NCBI GenBank assembly: GCA_964589635.1
Contig: CAZPRI010000006.1
Location: 1 to 30,998 of the forward strand
DNA from: CAZUCU01 sp964589635
Lineage (GTDB): Bacteria > Patescibacteriota > Minisyncoccia > Phycocordibacterales > JAACPR01
DNA length: 30,998 nucleotides
Direction of reading: 5' to 3'
Below, one piece after another: positions 22,297 to 30,281 of this stretch. Each line of letters opens with the position of its first letter. The stretch's first letter is position 1. A model generated the notes under the pieces. It searched no databases. It was not told where the DNA came from and saw only the letters and a list, made by a program, of their open reading frames with translations. The position numbers were made by a program, and so were the translations under genes.

Positions 22297-23115
22297 CTAC
22301 AGATCGTCTTCGTGTTCCACTTCTTCATAGTCATGATTATCTACACCATGTCCATGACCCACATGAGGAAAAATTGAATTAATATTGAACATTATCGAAA
22401 CACCTATTAGAAAAGACACAATATGTTTCCAATAATTCTTTTTCTCTCTTGAGTGCCTAATTGATTCTGGGATTAAATCCTTAATAACAACAATCAAAAA
22501 TGCCCCAGCCGAGATTGCTAGAAGTGGTATTTCAAGTGTTTCAAATTTTTCTAGTAAAAAGAATCCACCGACTGAACCAATTAAAATTGTTCCTGAACTT
22601 ACAAAATTAACAATCAATGCTTTTTTTGTTGAAAGGCCAGCTTGTCGTAGCACAAAGAATTCTGAAATTTCCTGAACTATTTCATGTATAAAAATACTAA
22701 TAGTTGCGGCAATACCAAGAGAAATACTGACCATGAATGAACTCGCAAGCAATATACCATCTCCAATATTATGAATCGCATCAGAAAAAACAATTCTTTT
22801 TGCATCTATTCCTGTATGTTTTTCATGTTCGTGAGAATCATCATGGTGGTGATGAAAGTTTGGTAGTAGTTTAAATAGTAGAGACACAATCACAATTCCG
22901 AAACCGACCCAAAGGATCGGACTCAAGATATTTTCTGATTCGCTAAATATTTCATTGAACAATCCAACAACCAAAACAAGAAATACCCCGGCTGAAAAAC
23001 TTACCAGTAATCCTAAATTGTTTTGTACATATTTTCCAAAAACTTTCCAAATAAAAATAACTCCAGAAAGTGAAGCGAGCATAATAATAAATGATGCGAG
23101 TATGATTGATAACAT
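22297..23115 (-). CDS. ZIP-family metal transporter
   Basis: A 272-aa membrane protein with about eight helices, importing zinc or related divalent metals. ZIP motifs are plain: HNIGDG at 115-120 on helix IV and HEIVQEISEF at 144-153 on helix V. A His-rich cytoplasmic loop (HHHHDDSHEHEKH, about 88-100) and a His/Asp/Glu-rich tail (HVGHGHGVDNH, from about 250) are typical metal-sensing or buffering segments. It is transcribed away from the Fur-family gene and shares its palindromic operator, so metal repression is expected. Confidence 0.92.
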   Translation of the reverse strand: MLSIILASFIIMLASLSGVIFIWKVFGKYVQNNLGLLVSFSAGVFLVLVVGLFNEIFSESENILSPILWVGFGIVIVSLLFKLLPNFHHHHDDSHEHEKHTGIDAKRIVFSDAIHNIGDGILLASSFMVSISLGIAATISIFIHEIVQEISEFFVLRQAGLSTKKALIVNFVSSGTILIGSVGGFFLLEKFETLEIPLLAISAGAFLIVVIKDLIPESIRHSREKKNYWKHIVSFLIGVSIMFNINSIFPHVGHGHGVDNHDYEEVEHEDDL

Positions 23116-23126
23116 AATAATTATTT

Positions 23127-23167
23127 GATATATTGTAAATGCAATTAATTTGCATTTACAATATATC
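23127..23167. promoter_or_regulatory. Zur/Fur-type operator with overlapping divergent promoters
   Basis: Eighteen-base arms GATATATTGTAAATGCAA (23127-23144) and the exact complement (23150-23167) around TTAAT. Each strand reads TTGTAA, 18 bases, TACAAT, so the -35 of one promoter overlaps the -10 of the other. It sits 11 bases from the ZIP start and 7 from the regulator start. A bound dimer would silence both genes. Confidence 0.75.
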
Positions 23168-23174
23168 GAAGGTT

Positions 23175-23600
23175 ATGAAAAAAAGCAAACAAGAAATAAT
23201 TTCTCATGAAATATTACGAAATAAAAAACTTAAAATTACTCCATCAAGAGTAGCAATTTTAGATATACTTATTTCACAACATTCTCCCTTATCAGTTGAA
23301 GACATTGAGAAAGCACTCGACATAGATGTGAACACATCTACTATTTATAGAACACTTGAAGTTCTTAGTTTAAATAATGTTTTATATCAGACAGATTTTA
23401 GAGATGGAAAAATTTATTATGAATACCAACAATCCCATCATCATCACATTGTTTGCAAGAAATGTGGAAAGAAAGAGGGAGTCAGTCTTTGTGTCGAGTC
23501 ATATATTCCAGAGATTCTTAAATCATCAAAAAAATTCAATAAAGTCGAAGATCATATGTTAGAATTTTTTGGTGTTTGCAAGAAATGTGAAATTAAATAA
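23175..23600 (+). CDS. Fur-family metal regulator, probably Zur
   Basis: A 141-aa protein read from the ATG at 23175; an upstream in-frame ATG at 23139 lies inside the operator. The winged helix carries PSRVAILDIL and the recognition region VNTSTIYRTLEVL. The metal/dimer domain has HHHHIVCKKCGK and a second CKKC pair near the C-terminus, the usual structural zinc site. The ZIP importer and His-rich YibE/F neighbour argue for zinc sensing rather than iron, though this is inference. Confidence 0.88.
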   Translation: MKKSKQEIISHEILRNKKLKITPSRVAILDILISQHSPLSVEDIEKALDIDVNTSTIYRTLEVLSLNNVLYQTDFRDGKIYYEYQQSHHHHIVCKKCGKKEGVSLCVESYIPEILKSSKKFNKVEDHMLEFFGVCKKCEIK

Positions 23601-23620
23601 TAGTATGAACATATTTTTAT

Positions 23621-23643
23621 CGTATAAAAAATAATTTTATACG
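23621..23643. repeat. 9-bp inverted repeat before the YibE/F gene
   Basis: CGTATAAAA, AATAA, TTTTATACG. It could be an operator, but it may also be coding if the A6 tract (23626-23631) hides a one-base frameshift (see the next gene). Confidence 0.5.
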
Positions 23644-23645
23644 TA

Positions 23646-24731
23646 ATGCTCCTAGTGGTTGCTTTCCCCTCTTTTAGTAATGCTCAGGAAGTTCACAATA
23701 ATTACCAAGGGACTTGGAAAGATAAAGTCCTTGAAGTAACAGATGAAAAGATGGAACAATTGTTTGATAGAGAACACTTAGTTCAAACAATGGAGATTGA
23801 AATAATTACTGGTCCAGAAAAAGGGAATGTAATTATAATAGAGAATGATTTTCAAAAACTGCAAAAAGGTGATGTGTTCTATTTCAATCATAATATTTTT
23901 ATTGATGGAGAAAATAGTTATACGGTCATAAACGTGGCAAGACACGGAGCATTACTATTTCTTTTGGGTGTTTTTGTTTTTGCTGTAATTATTTTTGGTA
24001 GGTGGCAAGGTGTTAGGTCACTCGTTGCCTTATTTGCAAGCTTCATGGCAATCATCTTTATACTTATTCCTGGAATTTTGTACGGGTGGAACCCCCTATT
24101 AGCAAGCTTCTTTGTTGCTGGAGCAATACTGTTTGCTGCAATTTTCTTTACTCATGGATTTAATAGAGAATCAACGGTTGCCTATGCGGGAACAATGATT
24201 GCTGTATTTTTATCGGGTGTATTTGCAATTTTTGCAGTTCATATAACAAAACTTTCTGGTTTTGCTGCAGAAGAATCAATTTATTTAAATTTTAATACAG
24301 GTGGAACTCTCAATTTCACAGCTTTATTACTCGGTGCTTTTATTATTGGTTTTCTTGGTGTACTTGATGATATTGCAATTACGCAATCAGCCGTTGTTAC
24401 AGAACTTTATAATAGTAATCCTGGAATTACTAAGAGAGAAGTCTACACACGAGCAATGAGAGTTGGGCGGGAGCATGTTGGAGCGCTAGTTAACACTCTT
24501 GTTTTGGCATATACAGGAGCTTCCTTACCATTATTACTTTACTTCAATTTATCTCCAGCAAGTTTTGAAACAATTGTAAATTTAGAAATTTTTGCAACTG
24601 AAATTGTCCGAATAATTGTCGGAAGTATTGGATTAATTTTGACAGTACCACTTGTTACACTTCTCGCAGTTAAGTATCTACAAAATTACAAATCGAAACA
24701 TTCACACAATCACCACGGACACTCTCATTAA
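23646..24731 (+). CDS. YibE/F family membrane protein with His-rich tail
   Basis: A 361-aa protein as called from the ATG at 23646. A signal-like segment ends at FSNAQE, an extracytoplasmic domain of about 80 residues follows, then six to seven helices of the YibE/F family (DDIAITQSAV, REHVGALVNTLVLAYTGASLP). The last residues (KHSHNHHGHSH) are a metal-binding tail. The called start gives a clipped signal peptide: in this frame KIILYV lies just upstream, and an ATG at 23605 reads MNIFLSYKK in the next frame, joined if the A6 tract had one more base. Family function is unclear; position suggests metal handling. Confidence 0.8.
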   Translation: MLLVVAFPSFSNAQEVHNNYQGTWKDKVLEVTDEKMEQLFDREHLVQTMEIEIITGPEKGNVIIIENDFQKLQKGDVFYFNHNIFIDGENSYTVINVARHGALLFLLGVFVFAVIIFGRWQGVRSLVALFASFMAIIFILIPGILYGWNPLLASFFVAGAILFAAIFFTHGFNRESTVAYAGTMIAVFLSGVFAIFAVHITKLSGFAAEESIYLNFNTGGTLNFTALLLGAFIIGFLGVLDDIAITQSAVVTELYNSNPGITKREVYTRAMRVGREHVGALVNTLVLAYTGASLPLLLYFNLSPASFETIVNLEIFATEIVRIIVGSIGLILTVPLVTLLAVKYLQNYKSKHSHNHHGHSH

Positions 24732-24758
24732 AAAACCCATGACATTGCTGCCATGGGC
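24729..24758 (-). terminator. Terminator of the beta-barrel-like gene
   Basis: On the minus strand CCCATG, a 10-base loop and CATGGG are followed by six Us. It overlaps the YibE/F stop region. Confidence 0.75.
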
Positions 24759-24770
24759 TTTGTGTTGTCT

Positions 24771-25481
24771 TCAAAATTCCCAACGAATCCTCCCTCTGAA
24801 CAGAATATCCTTTGCATCATCGTGGATATAATCAATAATCACGCTTGTATTATATTCCTCAAGGAGAAATTTAACACCTACTAGTTTATCAAAACCTCCA
24901 TGGCTTGATTGGTAGTCAACTCCCATATCGAAGGACAACCAATCGACAGGCCGATACTGAGCAAAAAAAAGTCCGCCGTGAATACGATCTCTCTTGGAGT
25001 ACCCAACGAGACTAACATCCCAGATATCACTTTTGTACGTAATGTCTGTAGCGATAAAAGAATGCGAATCATCAAAATCAAAAGAAAAGTTACCTCCAAT
25101 GGACACATCATCATTGGTATAAAATTTGATTCTCGAACCCAGTTCTAATCCTTGAAAGCCAGCACTACCTGAACTATCTCGATCAGAAGTAATATCAAAA
25201 ATAACTGAAGTAGAATCGAAATTCATCTTGAGTGATCCTCCCCAGCCATACATACCAATAGGCAATCTCTGATTTCTCGTAGCACTTAAAAGACGCTGCG
25301 AAGAAACGAGATAGATTTCGCTTGTTGGAATATGTCCAACATTAAATTTCCATTTTACTGTTTCTACATCAGAGCTTATGATCGGTGCTATATCAATAGA
25401 CCAATCCTGTGCGCACATTTTTTCAGTGCACAAACAAAGACAACTGAACGTAAAATGATTTACAAAAGTTCTCATTTTCAT
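24771..25481 (-). CDS. Secreted beta-barrel-like protein
   Basis: Read from the ATG at 25481 it is 236 aa (another Met two codons later). A short basic start and a hydrophobic, Cys-containing stretch end near MCAQD, a possible signal peptide. From residue 25 to the end the sequence alternates polar and hydrophobic residues in strands separated by Asp/Ser/Gly turns (SIGGNFSFDFDDSHSFIATD, VSLVGYSKRDRIHGGLFF) and closes with a terminal aromatic RIRWEF, as in outer-membrane barrels. CPR cells are thought to lack a classical outer membrane, which makes this odd. No family recognised. Its composition is richer than its neighbours, hinting at transfer. Confidence 0.6.
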   Translation of the reverse strand: MKMRTFVNHFTFSCLCLCTEKMCAQDWSIDIAPIISSDVETVKWKFNVGHIPTSEIYLVSSQRLLSATRNQRLPIGMYGWGGSLKMNFDSTSVIFDITSDRDSSGSAGFQGLELGSRIKFYTNDDVSIGGNFSFDFDDSHSFIATDITYKSDIWDVSLVGYSKRDRIHGGLFFAQYRPVDWLSFDMGVDYQSSHGGFDKLVGVKFLLEEYNTSVIIDYIHDDAKDILFRGRIRWEF

Positions 25482-25527
25482 ATCGTTGTAAGGTTTGTGT
25501 TTCTGAGAAAGAACCAACCCTTTAGGA

Positions 25528-25555
25528 TTTTTACAAAAATAATACGTGGTGTCAA
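25528..25555 (-). promoter_or_regulatory. Promoter of the beta-barrel-like gene
   Basis: On the minus strand TTGACA (25550-25555), a 16-base spacer and TAAAAA (25528-25533), leaving a leader of about 40 bases. Confidence 0.6.
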
Positions 25556-25659
25556 TTTTATTTTACTTATCCACACACCACCTACTCTATTTACATTTAG
25601 AATTTTAGAGAGAGAATATATAAGGAAGTTATTTTTTATAAAAAATTAATATAAATACA

Positions 25660-25722
25660 ATGGCCGCAAAGAAAAAAGTAGCAAAAATAGCTGTGAAAAA
25701 AGTTGCAAAAAAGAAGAAATAA
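25660..25722 (+). CDS. Lys/Ala-rich 20-aa mini-protein
   Basis: ATG (25660) to TAA (25720-25722): MAAKKKVAKIAVKK followed by VAKKKK, with 11 Lys and 5 Ala, like a fragment of an H1-type histone tail. A TAATAT hexamer 7 bases before the ATG gives a leaderless arrangement, and a strong terminator follows 18 bases after the stop, so it is an independent unit. It is similar in size and charge to the mini-gene at 19967. Nucleic-acid binding is plausible from charge only. Confidence 0.55.
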   Translation: MAAKKKVAKIAVKKVAKKKK

Positions 25723-25740
25723 ATTCCTATCATGATCAGG

Positions 25741-25771
25741 AAAGAGAACCCAAAAAGGTTCTCTTTTTTAA
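25741..25771 (+). terminator. Terminator of the 20-aa mini-gene
   Basis: AAAGAGAACC, loop CAAAAA, GGTTCTCTTT, then more Ts. Confidence 0.9.
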
Positions 25772-25786
25772 TTTATTATTAGATGC

Positions 25787-25792
25787 TATTAT
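25787..25792 (+). promoter_or_regulatory. -10 box of tsaD, leaderless arrangement
   Basis: TATTAT ends 6 bases before the ATG; the -35 would fall in the preceding T-tract and is poor. Confidence 0.5.
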
Positions 25793-25798
25793 CCCCTT

Positions 25799-27040
25799 AT
25801 GAAAATCTTATCAATAGAAACATCATGCGATGAAACTGCTGTTGCTCTCGTAGAGGCAACAGGTCCTTTGAATAAAACTTCTTTCAAGGTCTTAAGTAAA
25901 AAAGTTCACTCCCAAATTGAGGATCATAAAAAATATGGTGGTGTTTACCCTAGTCTTGCAAAAAGAGAGCATGCAAAAAACCTTATACCAGTTTTAACCG
26001 AAGTTTTACAGTCCCACTCCGTCATTCCTGCGCAGGCAGGGATCCAGAACTTTTTAGATAAAGAAGATGAAATTAAAAAAATACTAGAGAGAGAGCCAGA
26101 ACTTTTTGATGCAATGAAAAAATATTTACTGGGTAACTGCCTTCGCGGGGACGACGCTGCCTCCTGCGGTTTAGACATAGACATGATTGCTGTTACTTCT
26201 GGTCCAGGACTTGAACCAGCTCTATGGGTTGGAATCAATTTTGCTCGGGTGCTTTCTATTGTTTGGGAAATACCTTTAATGCCAGTAAACCATATGGAAG
26301 GACACATGACTTCTGTATTATTCAACGCAAAAAGTGTTGAGTTCCCTGCCCTTGCTCTTTTAATTTCTGGTGGTCACACTGAACTTGTATCAGTGAAGAA
26401 TTGGAATAAATACACTATTCTTGGAAAAACTCGGGATGATGCAATTGGAGAATCGTATGACAAGGTCGCAAGACTTCTTGGGATTCCCTACCCTGGAGGA
26501 CCAGAAATCTCTAGACTAGCAAGAGAATATAGAGAATTAAAAAATAATAAAACATGGGTCCCCGGGTCATGCCCGAGGATGACGGCCTCTGTGGAGAAAA
26601 AATCAGAAATAACTTTTCCAAGACCAATGATACATTCCGATGATTTGGATTTTTCTTTTTCTGGACTAAAGACTGCGGTCCTATATAAAACTCAAGAAAT
26701 AATAAAAGAATCAGATTTGATAGATGACAATACTAAAGAGGAAATTGCTGGAGAATTTGAACAAGCCGTGGTGGATGTCTTGAGAAACAAAATCGGAAAA
26801 GCTTTAGGAACCGATGATTTTAAATCAATCATCGTTGCAGGAGGAGTTATTGCAAATGAATATATTAGAGAAAATATAAAAAATATAGCTGACAATTATG
26901 GAATAACATCATATTTCCCAGAGAAGGAAGATTCAACAGATAATGCACAAATGATAGCAACTGCAGCCTACCTAAAGAGCTTTATTTTTAAACCTGAGAT
27001 TGGGATAGAAATAAGGGCTAATGGAGGATTGACTTATTAA
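25799..27040 (+). CDS. tsaD: tRNA t6A37 threonylcarbamoyltransferase TsaD, with repeat-derived insertions
   Basis: A 413-aa enzyme of the Kae1/TsaD family that adds threonylcarbamoyl to A37 of ANN-decoding tRNAs. It carries SIETSCDET at the start, metal ligands His165 and His169 in NHMEGH, LLISGGHTEL, YPGGPEI, the GLKTAV turn and Asp381 in STDNAQMIA. The family is usually about 340 aa; the excess is explained by two in-frame insertions, about residues 73-125 (starting SVIPAQAGIQ) and about 250-266 (WVPGSCPRMTA), encoded by pieces of the palindromic element. All core motifs survive, so it is probably active. Confidence 0.93.
   Translation: MKILSIETSCDETAVALVEATGPLNKTSFKVLSKKVHSQIEDHKKYGGVYPSLAKREHAKNLIPVLTEVLQSHSVIPAQAGIQNFLDKEDEIKKILEREPELFDAMKKYLLGNCLRGDDAASCGLDIDMIAVTSGPGLEPALWVGINFARVLSIVWEIPLMPVNHMEGHMTSVLFNAKSVEFPALALLISGGHTELVSVKNWNKYTILGKTRDDAIGESYDKVARLLGIPYPGGPEISRLAREYRELKNNKTWVPGSCPRMTASVEKKSEITFPRPMIHSDDLDFSFSGLKTAVLYKTQEIIKESDLIDDNTKEEIAGEFEQAVVDVLRNKIGKALGTDDFKSIIVAGGVIANEYIRENIKNIADNYGITSYFPEKEDSTDNAQMIATAAYLKSFIFKPEIGIEIRANGGLTY
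26019..26157. repeat. Palindromic element inserted in tsaD, first site
   Basis: The left end CCGTCATTCCTGCGCAGG... and the inverted right end (read on the minus strand GCGTCGTCCCCGCGAAGG...) align over 29 bases with 21 matches. They resemble the left end of the copy at 30801. The interior encodes a Lys/Glu-rich linker. Confidence 0.7.
26549..26586. repeat. Half palindromic element in tsaD, second site
   Basis: AAAACATGGGTCCCCGGGTC followed by ATGCCCGAGGATGACGGCC matches the right half of the intergenic copies at 6273-6404 and 30801-30921. Confidence 0.7.
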
Positions 27041-27288
27041 TTGCAGGTGTTAGAATACTGCCGGAATGTGGAAGTGCTTGAAACACTTGATAGAAATATC
27101 GGCCTGAATCTAAAGATGAAAACTTCACTTTAAAGTCTTCGTCCCAAAGATTTTGAAGTATGATTTTTTCTGAATCAAATGATCAGGAACAACAAACATT
27201 GAAATCTCGAGATTCAGTGATAGGGAGATGATAACCCCTTGCCCCACAAAAATTCGAAACCAGCCATCCAGCGAGTATCGAAACATCA
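27041..27288. other. Stretch without a supported gene between tsaD and valS
   Basis: About 250 bases of richer composition. Contains a 12-base palindrome AATCTCGAGATT (about 27203-27215). On the minus strand two short frames (about 24 and 36 codons) could be halves of one broken gene, but neither has start signals. The stretch may be a tsaD 3' UTR or decayed DNA. Confidence 0.4.
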
Positions 27289-27327
27289 AACAGGAGGTCT
27301 GACCATAGGGTCACCTCCTGTTTTTAT
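27289..27327 (+). terminator. Large terminator before valS
   Basis: AACAGGAGGT (27289-27298) pairs with ACCTCCTGTT (27313-27322), with an inner GACC/GGTC, then five Ts. It ends transcription from tsaD or from the unassigned stretch. Confidence 0.9.
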
Positions 27328-27346
27328 TTATATGGAAAAATAAGGG

Positions 27347-27352
27347 TATCTT
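27347..27352 (+). promoter_or_regulatory. -10 box of valS, leaderless arrangement
   Basis: TATCTT ends 7 bases before the ATG at 27360, which favours this start over the Met three codons later. Confidence 0.5.
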
Positions 27353-27359
27353 TGATATT

Positions 27360-29522
27360 ATGTTTTTTATGAATGATAGATTTCTGAAACCCTACGATTC
27401 GAAAGAAACGGAAGAAAGGGTTTATAAAAAATGGGAAGATAGTGGGTATTTTAATCCAGACAATATGATAAAAGACGGAATCATTAATAGTGATGCGGAG
27501 AAATTTTCAATTGTACTTCCTCCACCAAATGTGACTGGTCAATTACATATGGGACATGCTTCCATGCTTGCAATTGAAGATATTGTTGTTAGATATCAAA
27601 GAATGACAGGTAAGAAGACACTTTGGATTCCTGGAACTGATCATGCTGCTATTGCAACACAAACAAAAGTAGAAAAGATTTTACAAAAGGAAGGAAAAAG
27701 AAAAAGTGAGATAGGACGAGAGGCTTTTCTAAAAGAAGTTGATACTTTTGCACAAGAAAGTCATGACACTATCACTTCTCAAGTTAAGGCTATGGGTGCT
27801 TCCCTTGATTGGTCTCGAGAAGCTTTTACTCTGGATGAACAAAGACACCTAGCAGTGAATGAAGCTTTTAAAAGAATGTACAATGACGGACTTATTTATA
27901 AAGGAGAGAAAATTGTTAACTGGGATCCAAAAGGACAAACGGTAATTTCTGACGATGAAATTGTTTATGAAGAAAGAAAAGCTATTCTATATACTTTTAA
28001 GTACAACACAGACTTCCCTATTTCTATTTCCACAACTAGACCTGAGACAAAATTTGGTGACACGGCTGTTGCTGTTCACCCTGAAGACAAGAGATATTCT
28101 GAATTCGTAGGAAAGGAATTTGAAACAGAATTTGCAGGTGAAAAACTTAAAATAAAAATCATCACTGATGAAGAAGTTGATCCTGAATTCGGAACAGGGG
28201 CTCTTGGAGTGACTCCTGCCCATTCCCAAATTGACTTTGAAATGGCAGAAAAAAATAACCTACCCATTAAAAAAGTTATAAATGAGTATGCAAAAATGGA
28301 AACCATGTCTGAGCTTGTAAACGGAAAAAAAGTTTTAGAAGCAAGAGAAATTGCTATTAATTGGCTAAGAGAAAATAATCTAATAGAAAAAGAAGAAGAG
28401 ACAGATCAAAATGTTTCAACTGCTGAAAGAACAGGAGCAATTATTGAACCTCTTCCGAAAATTCAATGGTGGATTGATGTAAATAAAAAGACAGATGGCA
28501 AGAGCTTAAAAGAGCGCATGCTTGAGGTTATTGAGAATGGAAGTATAGAAATCATGCCTGAAAGATACAGTCGAGTCTATTTTGATTGGATAAACAAATT
28601 ACATGATTGGTGTATATCAAGACAAATCTGGTACGGTCATAGAATTCCTGTTTGGTACAAGGATAAAAAAATTCACGTAGGAGAAGCTCCTGAGGAAGAC
28701 GGTTGGGTTCAAGATGAAGATTCACTTGATACATGGTTTTCATCTGGGCTTTGGACTTTTTCAACTCTAGGTTGGCCAAATGAAACTGAAGATTTTAAGA
28801 CATATCATCCAACTGATTTACTTGAAACTGGTTATGATATTTTATTCTTCTGGGTAGCAAGAATGATTTTAATGAGCACATACTTACTCAACGAAGTTCC
28901 TTTTAAGACTGTTTATTTGCACGGTCTTGTGCGAGATTCAAAAGGAAGGAAAATGAGTAAATCATTAAATAACGGAATTGATCCATTGGAAATGATTGAT
29001 AAATATGGAGCAGATGCGGTTAGGCTTTCATTCATTACAGGAATCGGCCCAGGAAATGACATGAATATGTCTGAAGATAAGATCCGAGCCTACAGGAAGT
29101 TTACAAATAAAATTTGGAATGCATCAAGATTTGTTATTGAAAACACGGAGGATCTGCAAGATGATACTCTTGAAGATTTAACAGAGAGAGATCAAGCATA
29201 CATTGATTCTTTCTACGAGTTCACAAGTGAAATTACAAAAGAAATAGATGAATACAAGTTATATCTTGCTTCCGAGAAAGCGTATCATTATTTTTGGGAC
29301 ATTTTTGCAAACGAAATAATTGAAGAGTGTAAGAAATCTATTAACGAAGGTACTAACGAAGAGAAAATATCAGCTCAAAAAATATTAAAATTCTTATTAG
29401 TAGAACAATTAAAAGTTCTACATCCCTTTATCCCCTTCGTGACGGAAGAAATTTGGTCATTATTACCGTATAATAAAGACGCCAAACCTCTTATGGTTCA
29501 AAGTTGGCCCCTTCTACGTTAA
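27360..29522 (+). CDS. valS: Valyl-tRNA synthetase (short form)
   Basis: A 720-aa class I synthetase charging tRNA-Val. It has PPPNVTGQLHMGHA with the HIGH-type HMGH at 63-66, WIPGTDHAAIATQ, the CP1 editing domain (STTRPETKFGDTAVAVHP, about residues 220-238), NKLHDWCISRQ, DTWFSSGLW, and KMSKS at 531-535. The usual 870-950 aa length is reduced: the connective region after WYGHRIPVWY is short and the C-terminal coiled coil is missing, as in other CPR versions. It heads a unit with the PrsW-like and Hsp20 genes. Confidence 0.95.
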   Translation: MFFMNDRFLKPYDSKETEERVYKKWEDSGYFNPDNMIKDGIINSDAEKFSIVLPPPNVTGQLHMGHASMLAIEDIVVRYQRMTGKKTLWIPGTDHAAIATQTKVEKILQKEGKRKSEIGREAFLKEVDTFAQESHDTITSQVKAMGASLDWSREAFTLDEQRHLAVNEAFKRMYNDGLIYKGEKIVNWDPKGQTVISDDEIVYEERKAILYTFKYNTDFPISISTTRPETKFGDTAVAVHPEDKRYSEFVGKEFETEFAGEKLKIKIITDEEVDPEFGTGALGVTPAHSQIDFEMAEKNNLPIKKVINEYAKMETMSELVNGKKVLEAREIAINWLRENNLIEKEEETDQNVSTAERTGAIIEPLPKIQWWIDVNKKTDGKSLKERMLEVIENGSIEIMPERYSRVYFDWINKLHDWCISRQIWYGHRIPVWYKDKKIHVGEAPEEDGWVQDEDSLDTWFSSGLWTFSTLGWPNETEDFKTYHPTDLLETGYDILFFWVARMILMSTYLLNEVPFKTVYLHGLVRDSKGRKMSKSLNNGIDPLEMIDKYGADAVRLSFITGIGPGNDMNMSEDKIRAYRKFTNKIWNASRFVIENTEDLQDDTLEDLTERDQAYIDSFYEFTSEITKEIDEYKLYLASEKAYHYFWDIFANEIIEECKKSINEGTNEEKISAQKILKFLLVEQLKVLHPFIPFVTEEIWSLLPYNKDAKPLMVQSWPLLR

Positions 29523-29549
29523 AAATTGAAGGCTGAACTAAAATAAAAA

Positions 29550-30281
29550 ATGTTAGACCTTTTATTAACTTTATTTTTCGCATTCTTAGGTGGTGTACTA
29601 CCAGCCCTTATTTGGCTTTGGTTTTGGCTTAAAGAGGATAAAGCTCATCCCGAACCAAACGCATTAATCATAAAGACATTTTTATTTGGAATGTTAATGG
29701 TTCCTGTAGCTTTTGTATTACAAAGTGGTTTGAATTTTACCCTTTTGGATGGAGGTGGTGAGGAGATAATAGCAAAAGGTGGTTTTGTTGCTGTATTAAT
29801 GATAATAATCTGGGCCTTTGTTGAAGAATGGGTAAAATATGTTGCTGCAAAAAGTGGAGGACTTAAAAGTAAATCAAATGATGAGCCATTAGATATTCCT
29901 ATTTATATGATTACTGCAGCATTAGGGTTTGCAGCACTTGAGAATATGCTTTTCATTGTGTCTCCCCTTTTAGAGGGAAATCTTGCTGAAGCATTTTTAA
30001 CTGGAAACATGAGATTTATTGGAGCAACACTTGTCCATGTTGCATCTTCTGCAATAATTGGTTTGTTTGGATCTCTATCGTATTTCTATAGCGAGAATAT
30101 GAGGAAGCTTTACATATTTGGAGGGTTTATTGTTTCTGTCGCATTGCATGCAATCTTTAATTTATTTATAATTAATAACAATGACGTAGCTTATATTGGC
30201 TTTATAACGGTCTGGGTTTTCATAGTACTGATAGTGATTCTGTTTGAAAAAATTAAAAAGATGAAGTTAACTAAAATTTAA
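29550..30281 (+). CDS. PrsW-family intramembrane metalloprotease
   Basis: A 243-aa protein with seven or eight hydrophobic helices. Family motifs: EE at 92-93 in FVEEWVKY, ALEN at 129-132, the conserved His163 in LVHVASSAIIG, and ALHAIFN with His200 and Asn204. PrsW in Bacillus cuts the anti-sigma factor RsiW; no sigma or anti-sigma gene is nearby, so the substrate is unknown. It starts 27 bases after valS and directly abuts the Hsp20 gene, hinting at an envelope or protein stress unit. Confidence 0.85.
   Translation: MLDLLLTLFFAFLGGVLPALIWLWFWLKEDKAHPEPNALIIKTFLFGMLMVPVAFVLQSGLNFTLLDGGGEEIIAKGGFVAVLMIIIWAFVEEWVKYVAAKSGGLKSKSNDEPLDIPIYMITAALGFAALENMLFIVSPLLEGNLAEAFLTGNMRFIGATLVHVASSAIIGLFGSLSYFYSENMRKLYIFGGFIVSVALHAIFNLFIINNNDVAYIGFITVWVFIVLIVILFEKIKKMKLTKI

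Noticed and set aside
27041..27288. A split minus-strand gene (MFVVPDHLIQ.. joined to ..KFSSLDSGRYF)
   Set aside because: Joining needs a frameshift, neither piece has a start signal, and the pieces are too short to judge. Listed only as an unassigned stretch.
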